Both the position numbers and the translations under genes were made by a program. DNA of 64,000 nt from Thalassobium sp. R2A62 (lineage in GTDB: Bacteria > Pseudomonadota > Alphaproteobacteria > Rhodobacterales > Rhodobacteraceae): positions 1,722,418-1,786,417 of the forward strand of contig NZ_GG697169.2 in NCBI RefSeq assembly GCF_000161835.1, read 5' to 3'. Positions 8,267 to 16,678 of the stretch are shown here, in pieces. Every line of letters begins with the position of its first letter. Position 1 is the first letter of the stretch. A model generated the notes under the pieces. It saw only the letters and a list, made by a program, of their open reading frames with translations. It ran no database searches and was not told the origin of the DNA.

Positions 8267-9601
8267 TCAAACGCTCCCGTTCAATGTGGTGTGAATATCA
8301 ATCGCGGCATCGCGGCCTTCGGCCACGGCAGTGACAGTGAGGTCATCGCCCCCCGCAGCACAGTCCCCGCCCGCCCAAACTTGGGCGCGGCTGGTCCGAC
8401 CAGCCCCAGTGATCGCAATTTTGCGACCATCAAGATCAAGGCCGGTATCAGCCGTGAGAGTCTGGCCAATGGCGCGAAACACTTGGTCTGCAGCTACGCG
8501 CATCGTTTCACCCGTGCCCGTCAGTTTGCCATCTTTGGTTTGGGTGTATTCCAGTTCAATCTGCGTGGCGCTGCCGTTGCCATGCACCGCAACTGGCATC
8601 ACGTTGAACATCAACTTAACACCATGCGACGCTGCGAGATCTTGTTCATAGCGGCTCGCGCTCATCGCATCACGGTCGCGCCGATAGGCAATCGTTACGG
8701 CCTCAGCGCCTAAGAGTTTGGATTGCACAGCGGCATCAACAGCAGTCATACCACCACCAATCACCACGACATTGCGCCCAACCGGCAAAGACGTCAGATC
8801 ATCTGCTTGGCGTAACTCTTTGATAAATGACACGGCATCCTCGACACCAGATTTTTCGTCACCCGTGACCGATAAGGCATTCACCCCGCCCAGTCCGACC
8901 GCAAGAAAAACAGCATCAAAGCAATGGGTCAACGCATCAAGGGTCATATCTGGCCCCAACCTCTTGCCCGTTTCAATCGTGATGCCACCAATATCGGTCA
9001 GCCACTCGACTTCGCGCGCGGCAAAGTCGTCGGTCGATTTATAGGCGGCGATACCGTATTCATTCAGGCCGCCTGCTTTTGTGTTGGGATCATAAATGAC
9101 AACTTCGTTCCCAAGCATCGCAAGCCGGTGCGCACAAGACAGACCCGCAGGCCCCGCGCCTAGAACTGCGATCTTCTTGCCTGTCGCGTCAGCTCGGGTG
9201 AACGGATGGACGTTCTTTTCCATCAAGGAATCGGTGGCAAAGCGTTGAAGCCGACCAATCTCAACCGGTTTGCCCTCGGCCAATTCGCGCACACAAGCCT
9301 GTTCGCAAAGATCCTCGGTCGGACAAACGCGGGCGCACATACCACCCAGAATGTTCTGCGACAGAATCGTCTTGGCCGCCGCGTCTGGCGTTCCTGTGCT
9401 GATTTGTCGGATGAATAGCGGGATATCGATGTCTGTCGGACAAGCCGTGATACACGGCGCGTCGTGACAAAAATAACAACGGTCAGCCGCGACTGCCGCC
9501 TCGTGCGGCGCAAGCGGCGCATGAAGGTCGTCAAAATTCTGCGCCAGCTCATCCGCGTCAAGGCGGGCAGCCGCAATCCCAGGGGTGTGTTGAGTGTTCA
9601 T
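8267..9601 (-). CDS. preT: NAD-dependent dihydropyrimidine dehydrogenase, electron-input subunit PreT
   Basis: PreT (444 aa) passes electrons from NAD(P)H through FAD and Fe-S clusters to PreA. The N-terminal region has cysteine clusters CYFCHDAPCITACPTDIDI and CARVCPTEDLCEQAC. It is followed by a dinucleotide fold (VLGAGPAGLSCA) and a second one (VVIGGGMTAVDAA), the GltD-like arrangement. The ATG at 9601 has GGAG 7 nt upstream. The 175-bp gap to the divergent DUF1330 gene must hold its promoter; I did not find a good RutR box there. Confidence 0.93.
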   Translation of the reverse strand: MNTQHTPGIAAARLDADELAQNFDDLHAPLAPHEAAVAADRCYFCHDAPCITACPTDIDIPLFIRQISTGTPDAAAKTILSQNILGGMCARVCPTEDLCEQACVRELAEGKPVEIGRLQRFATDSLMEKNVHPFTRADATGKKIAVLGAGPAGLSCAHRLAMLGNEVVIYDPNTKAGGLNEYGIAAYKSTDDFAAREVEWLTDIGGITIETGKRLGPDMTLDALTHCFDAVFLAVGLGGVNALSVTGDEKSGVEDAVSFIKELRQADDLTSLPVGRNVVVIGGGMTAVDAAVQSKLLGAEAVTIAYRRDRDAMSASRYEQDLAASHGVKLMFNVMPVAVHGNGSATQIELEYTQTKDGKLTGTGETMRVAADQVFRAIGQTLTADTGLDLDGRKIAITGAGRTSRAQVWAGGDCAAGGDDLTVTAVAEGRDAAIDIHTTLNGSV

Positions 9602-9776
9602 GTCAGCTCCGTCCGGTTAATCTTTCGTCATCTTGGCACATTTTATTTTTTTATCAAACGGTAAAATTTCTAAAAGACCGATCGGCGGTTGTGCTGCGCA
9701 AGGATGCGACGCTAGCATGCCCCTAACGCCCGAAAATCAGGCGCTATTTCAATAATGTCAGACGGAGAGACCCAGA

Positions 9777-10061
9777 ATGCCAACCTACGCCATTGTCCAA
9801 GTTGATGTGAAAGACGCCGAAGAATACGGCAAATACGCAGCTCTCGCCGGTCCTGCAGTTGCGAAATATGGCGGCGAGTTTTTGGCACGCGGCGGTGCAG
9901 TCGAGGTGATGGAAGGCACGACACGTGACCGCTGCGTCATCATTCGGTTCGCGGATATGGAAACGGCCAAGACGTTTTACCATGGTGCAGAATACCAAGA
10001 AGCGCTGAGCTATGGCTTGCCCGTGTCCGAGCGCGACTACAAATTTGTAGAAGGTGTCTAG
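9777..10061 (+). CDS. DUF1330 domain protein
   Basis: This 94-residue soluble protein has the compact alpha-beta ferredoxin-like (dimeric barrel) pattern of DUF1330: it starts PTYAIVQVDVKDAEEYGKY and ends with YQEALSYGLPVSERDYKFVEG. The biochemical role of the family is not established. The start has a clear GGAGAG ribosome site. It is transcribed alone, divergently from preT, and its TAG stop overlaps the modC stop by four bases (CTAG). Confidence 0.85.
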   Translation: MPTYAIVQVDVKDAEEYGKYAALAGPAVAKYGGEFLARGGAVEVMEGTTRDRCVIIRFADMETAKTFYHGAEYQEALSYGLPVSERDYKFVEGV

Positions 10062-11131
10062 CGGGCGCTGATGTCCGAAGGGGCGACAGCCGTCGCCTTG
10101 AGGATCGCATAAATCTGCTGCCCCGGCTCAAGCCGCATGACCTGCGCCGACCTTTTGGTGATCCGAGCCAGCAATGCATCAGTACCAGACACCAATCCGA
10201 CCGCGACGCCGGGCCCGTGCCCCGCTGTCATGGAAGAAATCGAAACCGGTAGGACGTTGAGCGCACTGATATCGGTCGGTTTGGTCTTTGCCAAAACGAT
10301 ATCTTGGGCCAAGACGCGGATGCGGCGGGTTTCACCGACCTGACCCGGGTTTCCGGGTAGTACCAAAAGACCAGCCGAGGTTTCAAACAGGCATAATCCA
10401 TCGCGCGGCTCATAACCGACAAGCCGCGCGGTCAATATTGCGCCAGCATGCCGTGGACCGATCAGCGCCATTGTTTTCGGATCGGCCAAAACATCTGCGG
10501 TGGGACCGCTGTGCACGGCCCGCCCCCGATTCAATAAGATGATGTGCCCCGCAAGGCGAGCAACCTCACCCATGTCATGGCTCACATAGAGGATCGGCAC
10601 CTGACCGTAGTCCCGCAACTGTTCAAGGTAGGGCAGAATGTCGTCTTTGCGCGCTTGATCAAGCGACGCCAGCGGCTCGTCCATCAACAACATATCGGGC
10701 TCCGACAAAAGTGCCCGCCCGATGGCCACACGCTGAGCCTCTCCACCTGACAGGTTGGCAGGCCGTCGATCGAGCAACTGATCGATACCGAGCATCTGCA
10801 CCACATCATCAAAACTTGCCTTTGCACCTTTGGCATAGGTCAGGTTGCCAGAAACGGTCATATGAGGGAACAGGCGGGGCTCTTGGAAAACATAACCGAT
10901 GCGCCTGTCAGAGGGTTTGATGTGCGTACGTGCGTTGTGATCAAAGAGGACGCGGTCCCCCATTTGAATTCTGCCTGCATCAGGACGCAGCAAGCCTGCA
11001 ACCGCACGAATGATGGTTGTCTTGCCCGAGCCCGATGGCCCAAAGATTGCCGTGACGCCGTCACCAGCGATCACATCCAGATCTAGCTCAAAATCATCAA
11101 ATCGGTGTTGCAATGTCAGGGTCAGGGTCAT
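10058..11131 (-). CDS. modC: Molybdate ABC transporter ATP-binding protein ModC
   Basis: ModC (357 aa) drives molybdate uptake. It has Walker A GPSGSGKTT at about residue 31, signature LSGGEAQR, Walker B MLLMDEP, and a C-terminal extension of about 120 residues with the TOBE/Mop-type oxyanion-binding fold (for example NVLPVSISSMTAGHGPGVAVGL). That extension separates ModC from other importer ATPases. Its start overlaps the modB stop by four bases. Confidence 0.93.
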   Translation of the reverse strand: MTLTLTLQHRFDDFELDLDVIAGDGVTAIFGPSGSGKTTIIRAVAGLLRPDAGRIQMGDRVLFDHNARTHIKPSDRRIGYVFQEPRLFPHMTVSGNLTYAKGAKASFDDVVQMLGIDQLLDRRPANLSGGEAQRVAIGRALLSEPDMLLMDEPLASLDQARKDDILPYLEQLRDYGQVPILYVSHDMGEVARLAGHIILLNRGRAVHSGPTADVLADPKTMALIGPRHAGAILTARLVGYEPRDGLCLFETSAGLLVLPGNPGQVGETRRIRVLAQDIVLAKTKPTDISALNVLPVSISSMTAGHGPGVAVGLVSGTDALLARITKRSAQVMRLEPGQQIYAILKATAVAPSDISAR

Positions 11132-11808
11132 TGTTGCCCCCTGCGTACGCGACGGGCCAACGCTTCGGAGACGACCAGCGCGCCAAAGGCCAAAGCGACA
11201 GAAAGGCCAACCAACGTGATGACCGCAGGGCTGTCGCCCGGTATTTGCAGCTCGGCGTAGATCGCCGATGGTATTGTCAGTGTCTCACCGGGGATTGCCG
11301 CAACGAAGGTGATCGTTGCCCCGAATTCGCCAATAGCCTTGGCAAAGCCCAACACAGCGGCGGCAAGCACACCCGGCACAATCAACGGCAAGGTGATCGT
11401 TACAAAAATTCGCAAACGCGACGCGCCAAGGGTGGCTGCGGCTTCTTCGAGCTTTGGATCAACCGCATCAACCGCAAGGCGGATTGCGCGGACCATCAAG
11501 GGGAACGCCATGACCCCTGCTGCTAGTGCCGCACCCGTCCAACGAAATGCGAGGACGATCCCAAACGTGTCAAACAACCAAGCGCCAAGCGCACCGTTAC
11601 GTCCAAAGAGAATCAAGAGAATGTAGCCGGTCACGACTGGCGGCAGAACAAGGGGCAAATGCGCGAGCCCGTTGACCAGATGCCAGCCGCGAAACTGAAA
11701 CCGTGCCAAAGCATACCCAACAGCAACGGCAAGCGGCAAAGTAATCACCATCGCCACCAGCGAAACCCGCAACGAGAGTGCGACGACTGACCAAAGCTCT
11801 GGGGTCAT
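11128..11808 (-). CDS. modB: Molybdate ABC transporter permease ModB
   Basis: This 226-residue membrane permease has about five hydrophobic helices and the ModB coupling-loop motif LEEAAATLGASRLRIFVTITLP (around residues 141-162). It forms the membrane channel of the ModABC importer. Both ends overlap neighbouring mod genes by four bases, so translation is tightly coupled across the operon. Confidence 0.93.
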   Translation of the reverse strand: MTPELWSVVALSLRVSLVAMVITLPLAVAVGYALARFQFRGWHLVNGLAHLPLVLPPVVTGYILLILFGRNGALGAWLFDTFGIVLAFRWTGAALAAGVMAFPLMVRAIRLAVDAVDPKLEEAAATLGASRLRIFVTITLPLIVPGVLAAAVLGFAKAIGEFGATITFVAAIPGETLTIPSAIYAELQIPGDSPAVITLVGLSVALAFGALVVSEALARRVRRGQQ

Positions 11809-12515
11809 TGCGCAGGCTCAATCACGCTAAACCCTGCATCAGCAAAGACCGAGGCGCGACGACGTAGATGCATGGCCAGTGCATCGCCCTGCCCTGTGTT
11901 GACTATTGGGTAAATGATCGGTGCATGGCTGCTGGTCGGGATATCGGCGACCACATGAACCGCGCCCCACTTAGCGTCAGTCACATATACGACGCCCAGC
12001 GGGGCCTCGCCCCGCGCCACCAGAGCCAGCACAGCGCGAACATTGTCGGTCTCGGCGAGATGAGGACGTAGAGATGACCACAGATCGAGCGTTGCAAACG
12101 CCTCGCGCGCATATAAACCAGCAGGCACCGATCGGGTCAGGCCCAGCGCGAGCCGTCCGCCCGCCAGACGGCTCTCTAGCGACGCAACAGTCAGCTCAAT
12201 TGGGGTCTCAGTCGCGCTAATCAGCACCAATCGATTGCCAAGAAAGGGGACCGAGGAAACACCTTTGCTCTCAGCGACAAGTTGGGCCCATGCGGTGTTG
12301 GCAGAAAGAAAAAGATCCGCGGGCGCACCCTGTTGGATTTGACGGGCCAGCACAGCACTGCTGGCATAAGAGACGACAACGTCCCCCTCAAAATCCGCCA
12401 AAACCACATCAAGCGGGCCTTTCAGGCTGGCAGCTGCAAACACAACAAACCGATCGGCCCCTTGGGCCGCAGTCCCCGCAAGGAAAAACCAAAATGAGAG
12501 CCAAAGCCATTTCAT
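11805..12515 (-). CDS. modA: Molybdate-binding periplasmic protein ModA
   Basis: ModA (236 aa) captures molybdate or tungstate in the periplasm. A signal peptide (MKWLWLSFWFFLAGTAAQGA) is followed by the characteristic N-terminal motif VFAAASLKGPLDVVLADF and ASSAVLARQIQQGAPADLFLSA, which supplies oxyanion ligands. ATG 12515 is preferred over the TTG at 12551 because it puts the signal peptide at the N-terminus, although no strong ribosome site is seen. No ModE-type palindrome was recognised in the short divergent region shared with waaA. Confidence 0.9.
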   Translation of the reverse strand: MKWLWLSFWFFLAGTAAQGADRFVVFAAASLKGPLDVVLADFEGDVVVSYASSAVLARQIQQGAPADLFLSANTAWAQLVAESKGVSSVPFLGNRLVLISATETPIELTVASLESRLAGGRLALGLTRSVPAGLYAREAFATLDLWSSLRPHLAETDNVRAVLALVARGEAPLGVVYVTDAKWGAVHVVADIPTSSHAPIIYPIVNTGQGDALAMHLRRRASVFADAGFSVIEPAQ

Positions 12516-12630
12516 ATGGCGAACTATCTGTGCCCACCGATGGGAAGACAAGTGTTTCCAGCGCGCCTTTTTCTTGCCCGAAGGAGTTACGGCGAATAGA
12601 GAAGTAGGCGAATGTCCAAGAGGGGCTATT

Positions 12631-13839
12631 GTGCTGATCTACCGCGTGCTGATTTCGATGGTTGCCCCAGTGGTTGTCGTCATGACCCTGTTTCGGGTAC
12701 TGCGCGGACGCGAAGACTGGAACGCTTTGCGCGGGCGGTTTGGCGGTGGGCACAAAGCCAGAGCTTGCCCAACATGGGTGCATGGGGCGAGCAACGGTGA
12801 ACTGGCATCGGCACGGCGCGTGATCGAAACTCTGGCCCAAGCCCATTCTGTTTTGGTGACCTGCAACACGGTGACCGCTCGTGACATGGTGCGCGGATGG
12901 GCAAATCCTGACATCATCGTCCAGCTAGCCCCCATTGACCTGCGGTGGGTGATTTCCCAGACCATTAGAAGGCACGACGTAAAGACGTTGTTGGTCATCG
13001 AAAACGAAATCTGGCCAAACCGGATGGCGGTCGCCGCCAAACGCGACGTGCAAGTGATCCTGTTGGGCGCGCGCCTATCCACCAAAAGCGCCGCAATGTG
13101 GATGCGGTTTCGTGGGGTGTCTCAAAAGGTTTTCGCGCCTGTTGTTGGGATCCTTCCCCAAGACCGCGGTTCCGCCGAACGCTTCGCGTCCTTGGGCGTT
13201 TCAAAATCGATGATCGGCGAGATTACGGACCTTAAACCACTGGCCGTCAAAGACGCCCCTAAGACCGTGCACCCGGCGTTTGATCGCGCCGCGACCATTC
13301 TTTTTGCGTCGACGCATCCGGGTGAAGAAGCAGCATTGCTCGCGGCGTTTTCATTGGTGCGCGAACAGCACCCCGACATGCGCGCAATTCTGGCCCCACG
13401 CCATCCCCGCCGTGCCACCGAATTGCGGGAATTGGCTCAAGGTCATGGGTTTCGCGTCGATCAGCGCAGTGCGGGTGATGACACCGCGGCGGACGTATAT
13501 CTCGCTGATACGATGGGCGAGATGAGCCATTGGTTCAAAGCGGCATCCGTTAGTTTTATTGGCGGATCTTTGGTCGATAAGGGCGGTCATACCCCATACG
13601 AACCCGCGGCCTACGGCAGCACGATCATCCACGGTCCGCATACCTCTAATTTCGCGGGTATTTATCAACAGCTTGATACCGAAGGGGGGGCTGCTATGGC
13701 CAAAACCCCCGAAGAAATCGCAGCCATTATCCTAACGCATATGTCTGGGTCACCGATGCCAGAGGTCGCGCGGCGCGTGGTGGCTCCATCCCAAACAATC
13801 GATGAAATCGTGGCGCAGGTCCGCGCGATGATCGGTTAA
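12631..13839 (+). CDS. waaA: 3-deoxy-D-manno-octulosonic acid (KDO) transferase
   Basis: WaaA (about 402 aa) transfers KDO from CMP-KDO to lipid A precursor at the inner membrane. A single N-terminal membrane anchor (about residues 2-20) is followed by the glycosyltransferase N-domain, with WVHGASNGELASARRVIETL and ENEIWPNRMAVAAKR, and by the C-terminal half with SFIGGSLVDKGGHTPYEPAAYG. The frame is open from 12574; GTG 12631 is chosen because AGAGGGG precedes it and similarity starts there. The stop overlaps that of the convergent deacetylase gene (TTAA). Confidence 0.88.
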   Translation: MLIYRVLISMVAPVVVVMTLFRVLRGREDWNALRGRFGGGHKARACPTWVHGASNGELASARRVIETLAQAHSVLVTCNTVTARDMVRGWANPDIIVQLAPIDLRWVISQTIRRHDVKTLLVIENEIWPNRMAVAAKRDVQVILLGARLSTKSAAMWMRFRGVSQKVFAPVVGILPQDRGSAERFASLGVSKSMIGEITDLKPLAVKDAPKTVHPAFDRAATILFASTHPGEEAALLAAFSLVREQHPDMRAILAPRHPRRATELRELAQGHGFRVDQRSAGDDTAADVYLADTMGEMSHWFKAASVSFIGGSLVDKGGHTPYEPAAYGSTIIHGPHTSNFAGIYQQLDTEGGAAMAKTPEEIAAIILTHMSGSPMPEVARRVVAPSQTIDEIVAQVRAMIG

Positions 13840-14951
13840 ACCAATCGCGCCCTCAACATAGAGACACCCTGCAAGACGTCATCAGTGATCGGCCCAAACC
13901 GCGGCTGATCTCGCAGCGTATTGAACCAATGCAGTGGTGGGTTTTTACCGTGGCGGCTGTCGCACCATTCCAGACCGCGCAGCACCTCTTGGGCCGAGAC
14001 TGGCAGATCATCAACCGATTCAATGCCATTCAACGTGGCCCAAATACCTGACCAACAGCGGCCGACGCTCCACGGGTTGTAGCCCCCGCCGCCTAAGACC
14101 ATTAGTCGGCTCGTCGCCCCCATGATCGCGTGAACCGCGTCAAAATAGGCTCTGTTCGACAGTGCGAGGCGGGACTGCGGGTCCTCTAGCAACGCGTCCG
14201 ATCCACATTGCAAAACCACACCATCGGGTTTGAACCAATCTAGTGTTGGCAAGATCATTTCACGGACAACCAGCGACATTTCAGTATCGTTAAAGCCTCG
14301 CGGGACTGGCAGGTTGAACACATTGCCCAAGCCCACGTCATCAAGCGGGCCCGTCCGTGGCCAACGGCCTGCCTCATGCGTCGAAATCAATAATGTGTCT
14401 GGATCGTCGCGAAACCCATGGTCGACACCATCACAATGATGGGCATCGATATCGATATACGCGATCCGTGGCGCACCATTGCGCCGCATCGATTGGATCG
14501 CGAACACTGGGTCATTAAAATAGCAAAAACCATTGGCAGCATCGGGCAGCGCATGGTGGGTCCCACCACCAGGAACATGCACGATGCCACCATCTGCGAG
14601 CAGCTCGCCCGCCAACAACACCCCGCCTACCCCCGTCGCAGGACGGCGATACATGTCAGGAAACACAGGGTTCGAAACGGTCCCCAATGCGTGACGGGCC
14701 ATGTCTTCTGGTGTGGCAGTTTGGGACTGTTCAACCCGTGCCACCGCCGCCACATAGTCGGCTGTATGCCACGCACTCAAAGCTGCGGGCTTGGCGATCG
14801 GGCTGGTCTTGTATTGCCCCAACTCTAGCCAACCCAATGCACGACACAGGTCCATCACCGTTGACACGCGTGGCACCCGCAAAGGGTGCCATCGGCCATA
14901 GCTGGATCCGCGATAAATTTCGGATCCGATAAAGATTGGCTGGTCTAGCAT
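13836..14951 (-). CDS. Histone deacetylase superfamily protein (acetylpolyamine/acetoin-utilization type)
   Basis: This 371-residue zinc hydrolase belongs to the class II HDAC/AcuC/AphA superfamily. Visible motifs are the catalytic His pair in GGGTHHALPD, the YIDIDAHHCDGV segment with the Zn-ligand Asp and His, a following ISTHEAG, and the terminal LGGGGYN glycine loop. Bacterial members deacetylate polyamines, acetoin-pathway proteins or unknown substrates; nothing nearby decides between these. The ribosome site before ATG 14951 is weak. Confidence 0.88.
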   Translation of the reverse strand: MLDQPIFIGSEIYRGSSYGRWHPLRVPRVSTVMDLCRALGWLELGQYKTSPIAKPAALSAWHTADYVAAVARVEQSQTATPEDMARHALGTVSNPVFPDMYRRPATGVGGVLLAGELLADGGIVHVPGGGTHHALPDAANGFCYFNDPVFAIQSMRRNGAPRIAYIDIDAHHCDGVDHGFRDDPDTLLISTHEAGRWPRTGPLDDVGLGNVFNLPVPRGFNDTEMSLVVREMILPTLDWFKPDGVVLQCGSDALLEDPQSRLALSNRAYFDAVHAIMGATSRLMVLGGGGYNPWSVGRCWSGIWATLNGIESVDDLPVSAQEVLRGLEWCDSRHGKNPPLHWFNTLRDQPRFGPITDDVLQGVSMLRARLV

Positions 14952-15025
14952 AGATCATCGCATTGCATATCTGGGACCAAAGCGTAATGCTAAACACATA
15001 CCTGTCCAGTTAAACCCGCAGTGTC

Positions 15026-15496
15026 GTGAAACAACCAAAACTCAAACCCAACAAATTGTCGCTCAAAGGCTTTGGCAAGCGAGGGGTGCGCACCCAATTC
15101 GCGGCACTATGCTACCGCTATAACGACAAGGAAAAATTGCAGATCTGTTTGGTAACCTCGCGACGTAGCAAGCGTTGGATTTTGCCTAAAGGCTGGCCGA
15201 TGAACGGCCGGACACCGGGTCGAGCAGCGGCGATCGAAGCCTATGAAGAAGCCGGCGTAAAGGGGCGCGTGTCCGAGCAAAGTCTGGGCATTTTCGACTA
15301 CCGAAAGAAAAGCGACCCAACCCAGAGACCCTATCTGGCAATCGTGTATCCCTTGAAGGTCAAAACGATCCTCAAAAAATACCCGGAAAGGCAATACCGC
15401 AAGCGCAAATGGTTCAGCCGAAAGAAAGCCGCCGCCAAAGTCTCTGAACCAGGGCTCAGGGCGATAATCCTAGCCTTTGATCCAACCAAAAAGTGA
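15026..15496 (+). CDS. Nudix hydrolase
   Basis: This 156-residue protein shows a degenerate Nudix box, GWPMNGRTPGRAAAIEAYEEAGV: the final EAYEEAGV, which holds the metal-binding glutamates, is intact, but the box positions normally E7 and R15 are Arg and Ile. Similar boxes occur in diphosphoinositol-polyphosphate-phosphohydrolase-like proteins of alphaproteobacteria. The protein is very basic at both ends. It starts with GTG. The substrate is unknown. Confidence 0.85.
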   Translation: MKQPKLKPNKLSLKGFGKRGVRTQFAALCYRYNDKEKLQICLVTSRRSKRWILPKGWPMNGRTPGRAAAIEAYEEAGVKGRVSEQSLGIFDYRKKSDPTQRPYLAIVYPLKVKTILKKYPERQYRKRKWFSRKKAAAKVSEPGLRAIILAFDPTKK

Positions 15497-15551
15497 CTGC
15501 GCATTGCACACTGCAGCATTCACGCTATCAATGTGATATGGATCTGACACC

Positions 15552-15965
15552 ATGATCAAATACACACTCAAGTGCGACAACCAGCACGAATTTGAAAGCT
15601 GGTTCCAGTCCGCAGACGCCTTTGACACGCTCAAGGCCAGCGGAATGGCAACCTGTGCGGTGTGCGGATCAGCAAGTGTCGAGAAAACCTTGATGGCGCC
15701 GCGCGTGACATCCAAAGATGACGCGAACCTCTCGACACCAGCTAATGCGCAAGAACAAGCTCTGGCCGCGATGCGCGAACATGTTGAAACCAATTCCGAA
15801 TATGTCGGCATGAAATTTGCCCAAGAGGCGCGGTCGATGAATGACGGCGACACACCCGAGCGCGCAATCTACGGCGAGGCTAACCGCGAAGAGGCCAAAA
15901 AGCTCATAGAAGACGGGGTGCCGGTCGTGCCCCTGCCATTTGTTCCAAACAAAGGAACAAACTGA
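15552..15965 (+). CDS. DUF1178 family protein
   Basis: A 137-residue protein of the DUF1178 family, common in alphaproteobacteria and without known function. The N-terminus has two potential metal-binding cysteine sites: Cys8 (MIKYTLKCDNQHEFE) and a CAVCGS knuckle at about residues 35-40, suggesting a small zinc-ribbon-like domain. Its stop overlaps the next start (TGATG at 15963-15967), so it is translationally coupled to the SDR gene. Confidence 0.85.
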   Translation: MIKYTLKCDNQHEFESWFQSADAFDTLKASGMATCAVCGSASVEKTLMAPRVTSKDDANLSTPANAQEQALAAMREHVETNSEYVGMKFAQEARSMNDGDTPERAIYGEANREEAKKLIEDGVPVVPLPFVPNKGTN

Positions 15966-16585
15966 TGCATGTTTTGATCACCGGTGGCAGCCGCGGCATT
16001 GGTGCTGCAATGACAGATCGCTACCGCGCGGCGGGCCATCAGGTCACATCACTAAGTAGTCGCGATATGGACGTGACAGACCCAAACGAAATCGCGCGGG
16101 TCGCGACCACGGTCGGAACGGTCGATTTGTTGGTTTGCAATGCGGGGGTCTATCTCGACAAAGGCGTCGATTTTGAGGAAATGACCGCGGCACATTGGGC
16201 CACCACCTTGGCTGTGAATGTGACGGGCGTCGCGATGACGGCCAGTGGATTTCTACCCGCGCTAAGGCGCTCGGAGAGCCCAAAAATCGCAGTGGTTTCA
16301 TCCCAGATGGCAAGCCAAGAACGCGCGCCAGGTGGATCATATGCCTACCGCGCGTCCAAGGCCGCCGCGTTAAACATCGGGCGAAATCTAGCCACCGACT
16401 TGCGCCCCGAGGGGATTGCCGTGGGTATCTATCACCCAGGCTGGGTTCAAACCGACATGGGCGGAGACGCTGCGGACATCACAGTCGATCAATCCGCCCA
16501 CGGATTGGTCGAACGGTTCAAAGCGTTGGATATGAGCCGCACTGGCGAGTTTCTCACGTGGGACGGGCATGTTCACCCCTACTAG
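15965..16585 (+). CDS. Short-chain dehydrogenase/reductase
   Basis: This 206-residue SDR has the cofactor motif TGGSRGIGAAM at residues 6-16, the NAG motif (VCNAGVYLD) and the catalytic YxxxK (SYAYRASKAAALN). It is short for a classical SDR but complete. It resembles C-factor-like or sniffer-like SDRs. Substrate unknown; its only link is coupling to DUF1178. Confidence 0.88.
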   Translation: MHVLITGGSRGIGAAMTDRYRAAGHQVTSLSSRDMDVTDPNEIARVATTVGTVDLLVCNAGVYLDKGVDFEEMTAAHWATTLAVNVTGVAMTASGFLPALRRSESPKIAVVSSQMASQERAPGGSYAYRASKAAALNIGRNLATDLRPEGIAVGIYHPGWVQTDMGGDAADITVDQSAHGLVERFKALDMSRTGEFLTWDGHVHPY

Positions 16586-16678
16586 CCGCTGCCCATACTT
16601 GCACCTGAACCCCACCTAGAATAAAGCCTGCGCGACGACAACGCGGCCTCGGATCGGGGCTGGGACAAGGGGGTGATC

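Noticed and set aside
9660-9710. Possible RutR-like or TetR-like site (GACCGATCGGCGG) upstream of preT
   Set aside because: Only the central CCGATCGG is palindromic and the TTGACCA arms are absent, so I do not call an operator.
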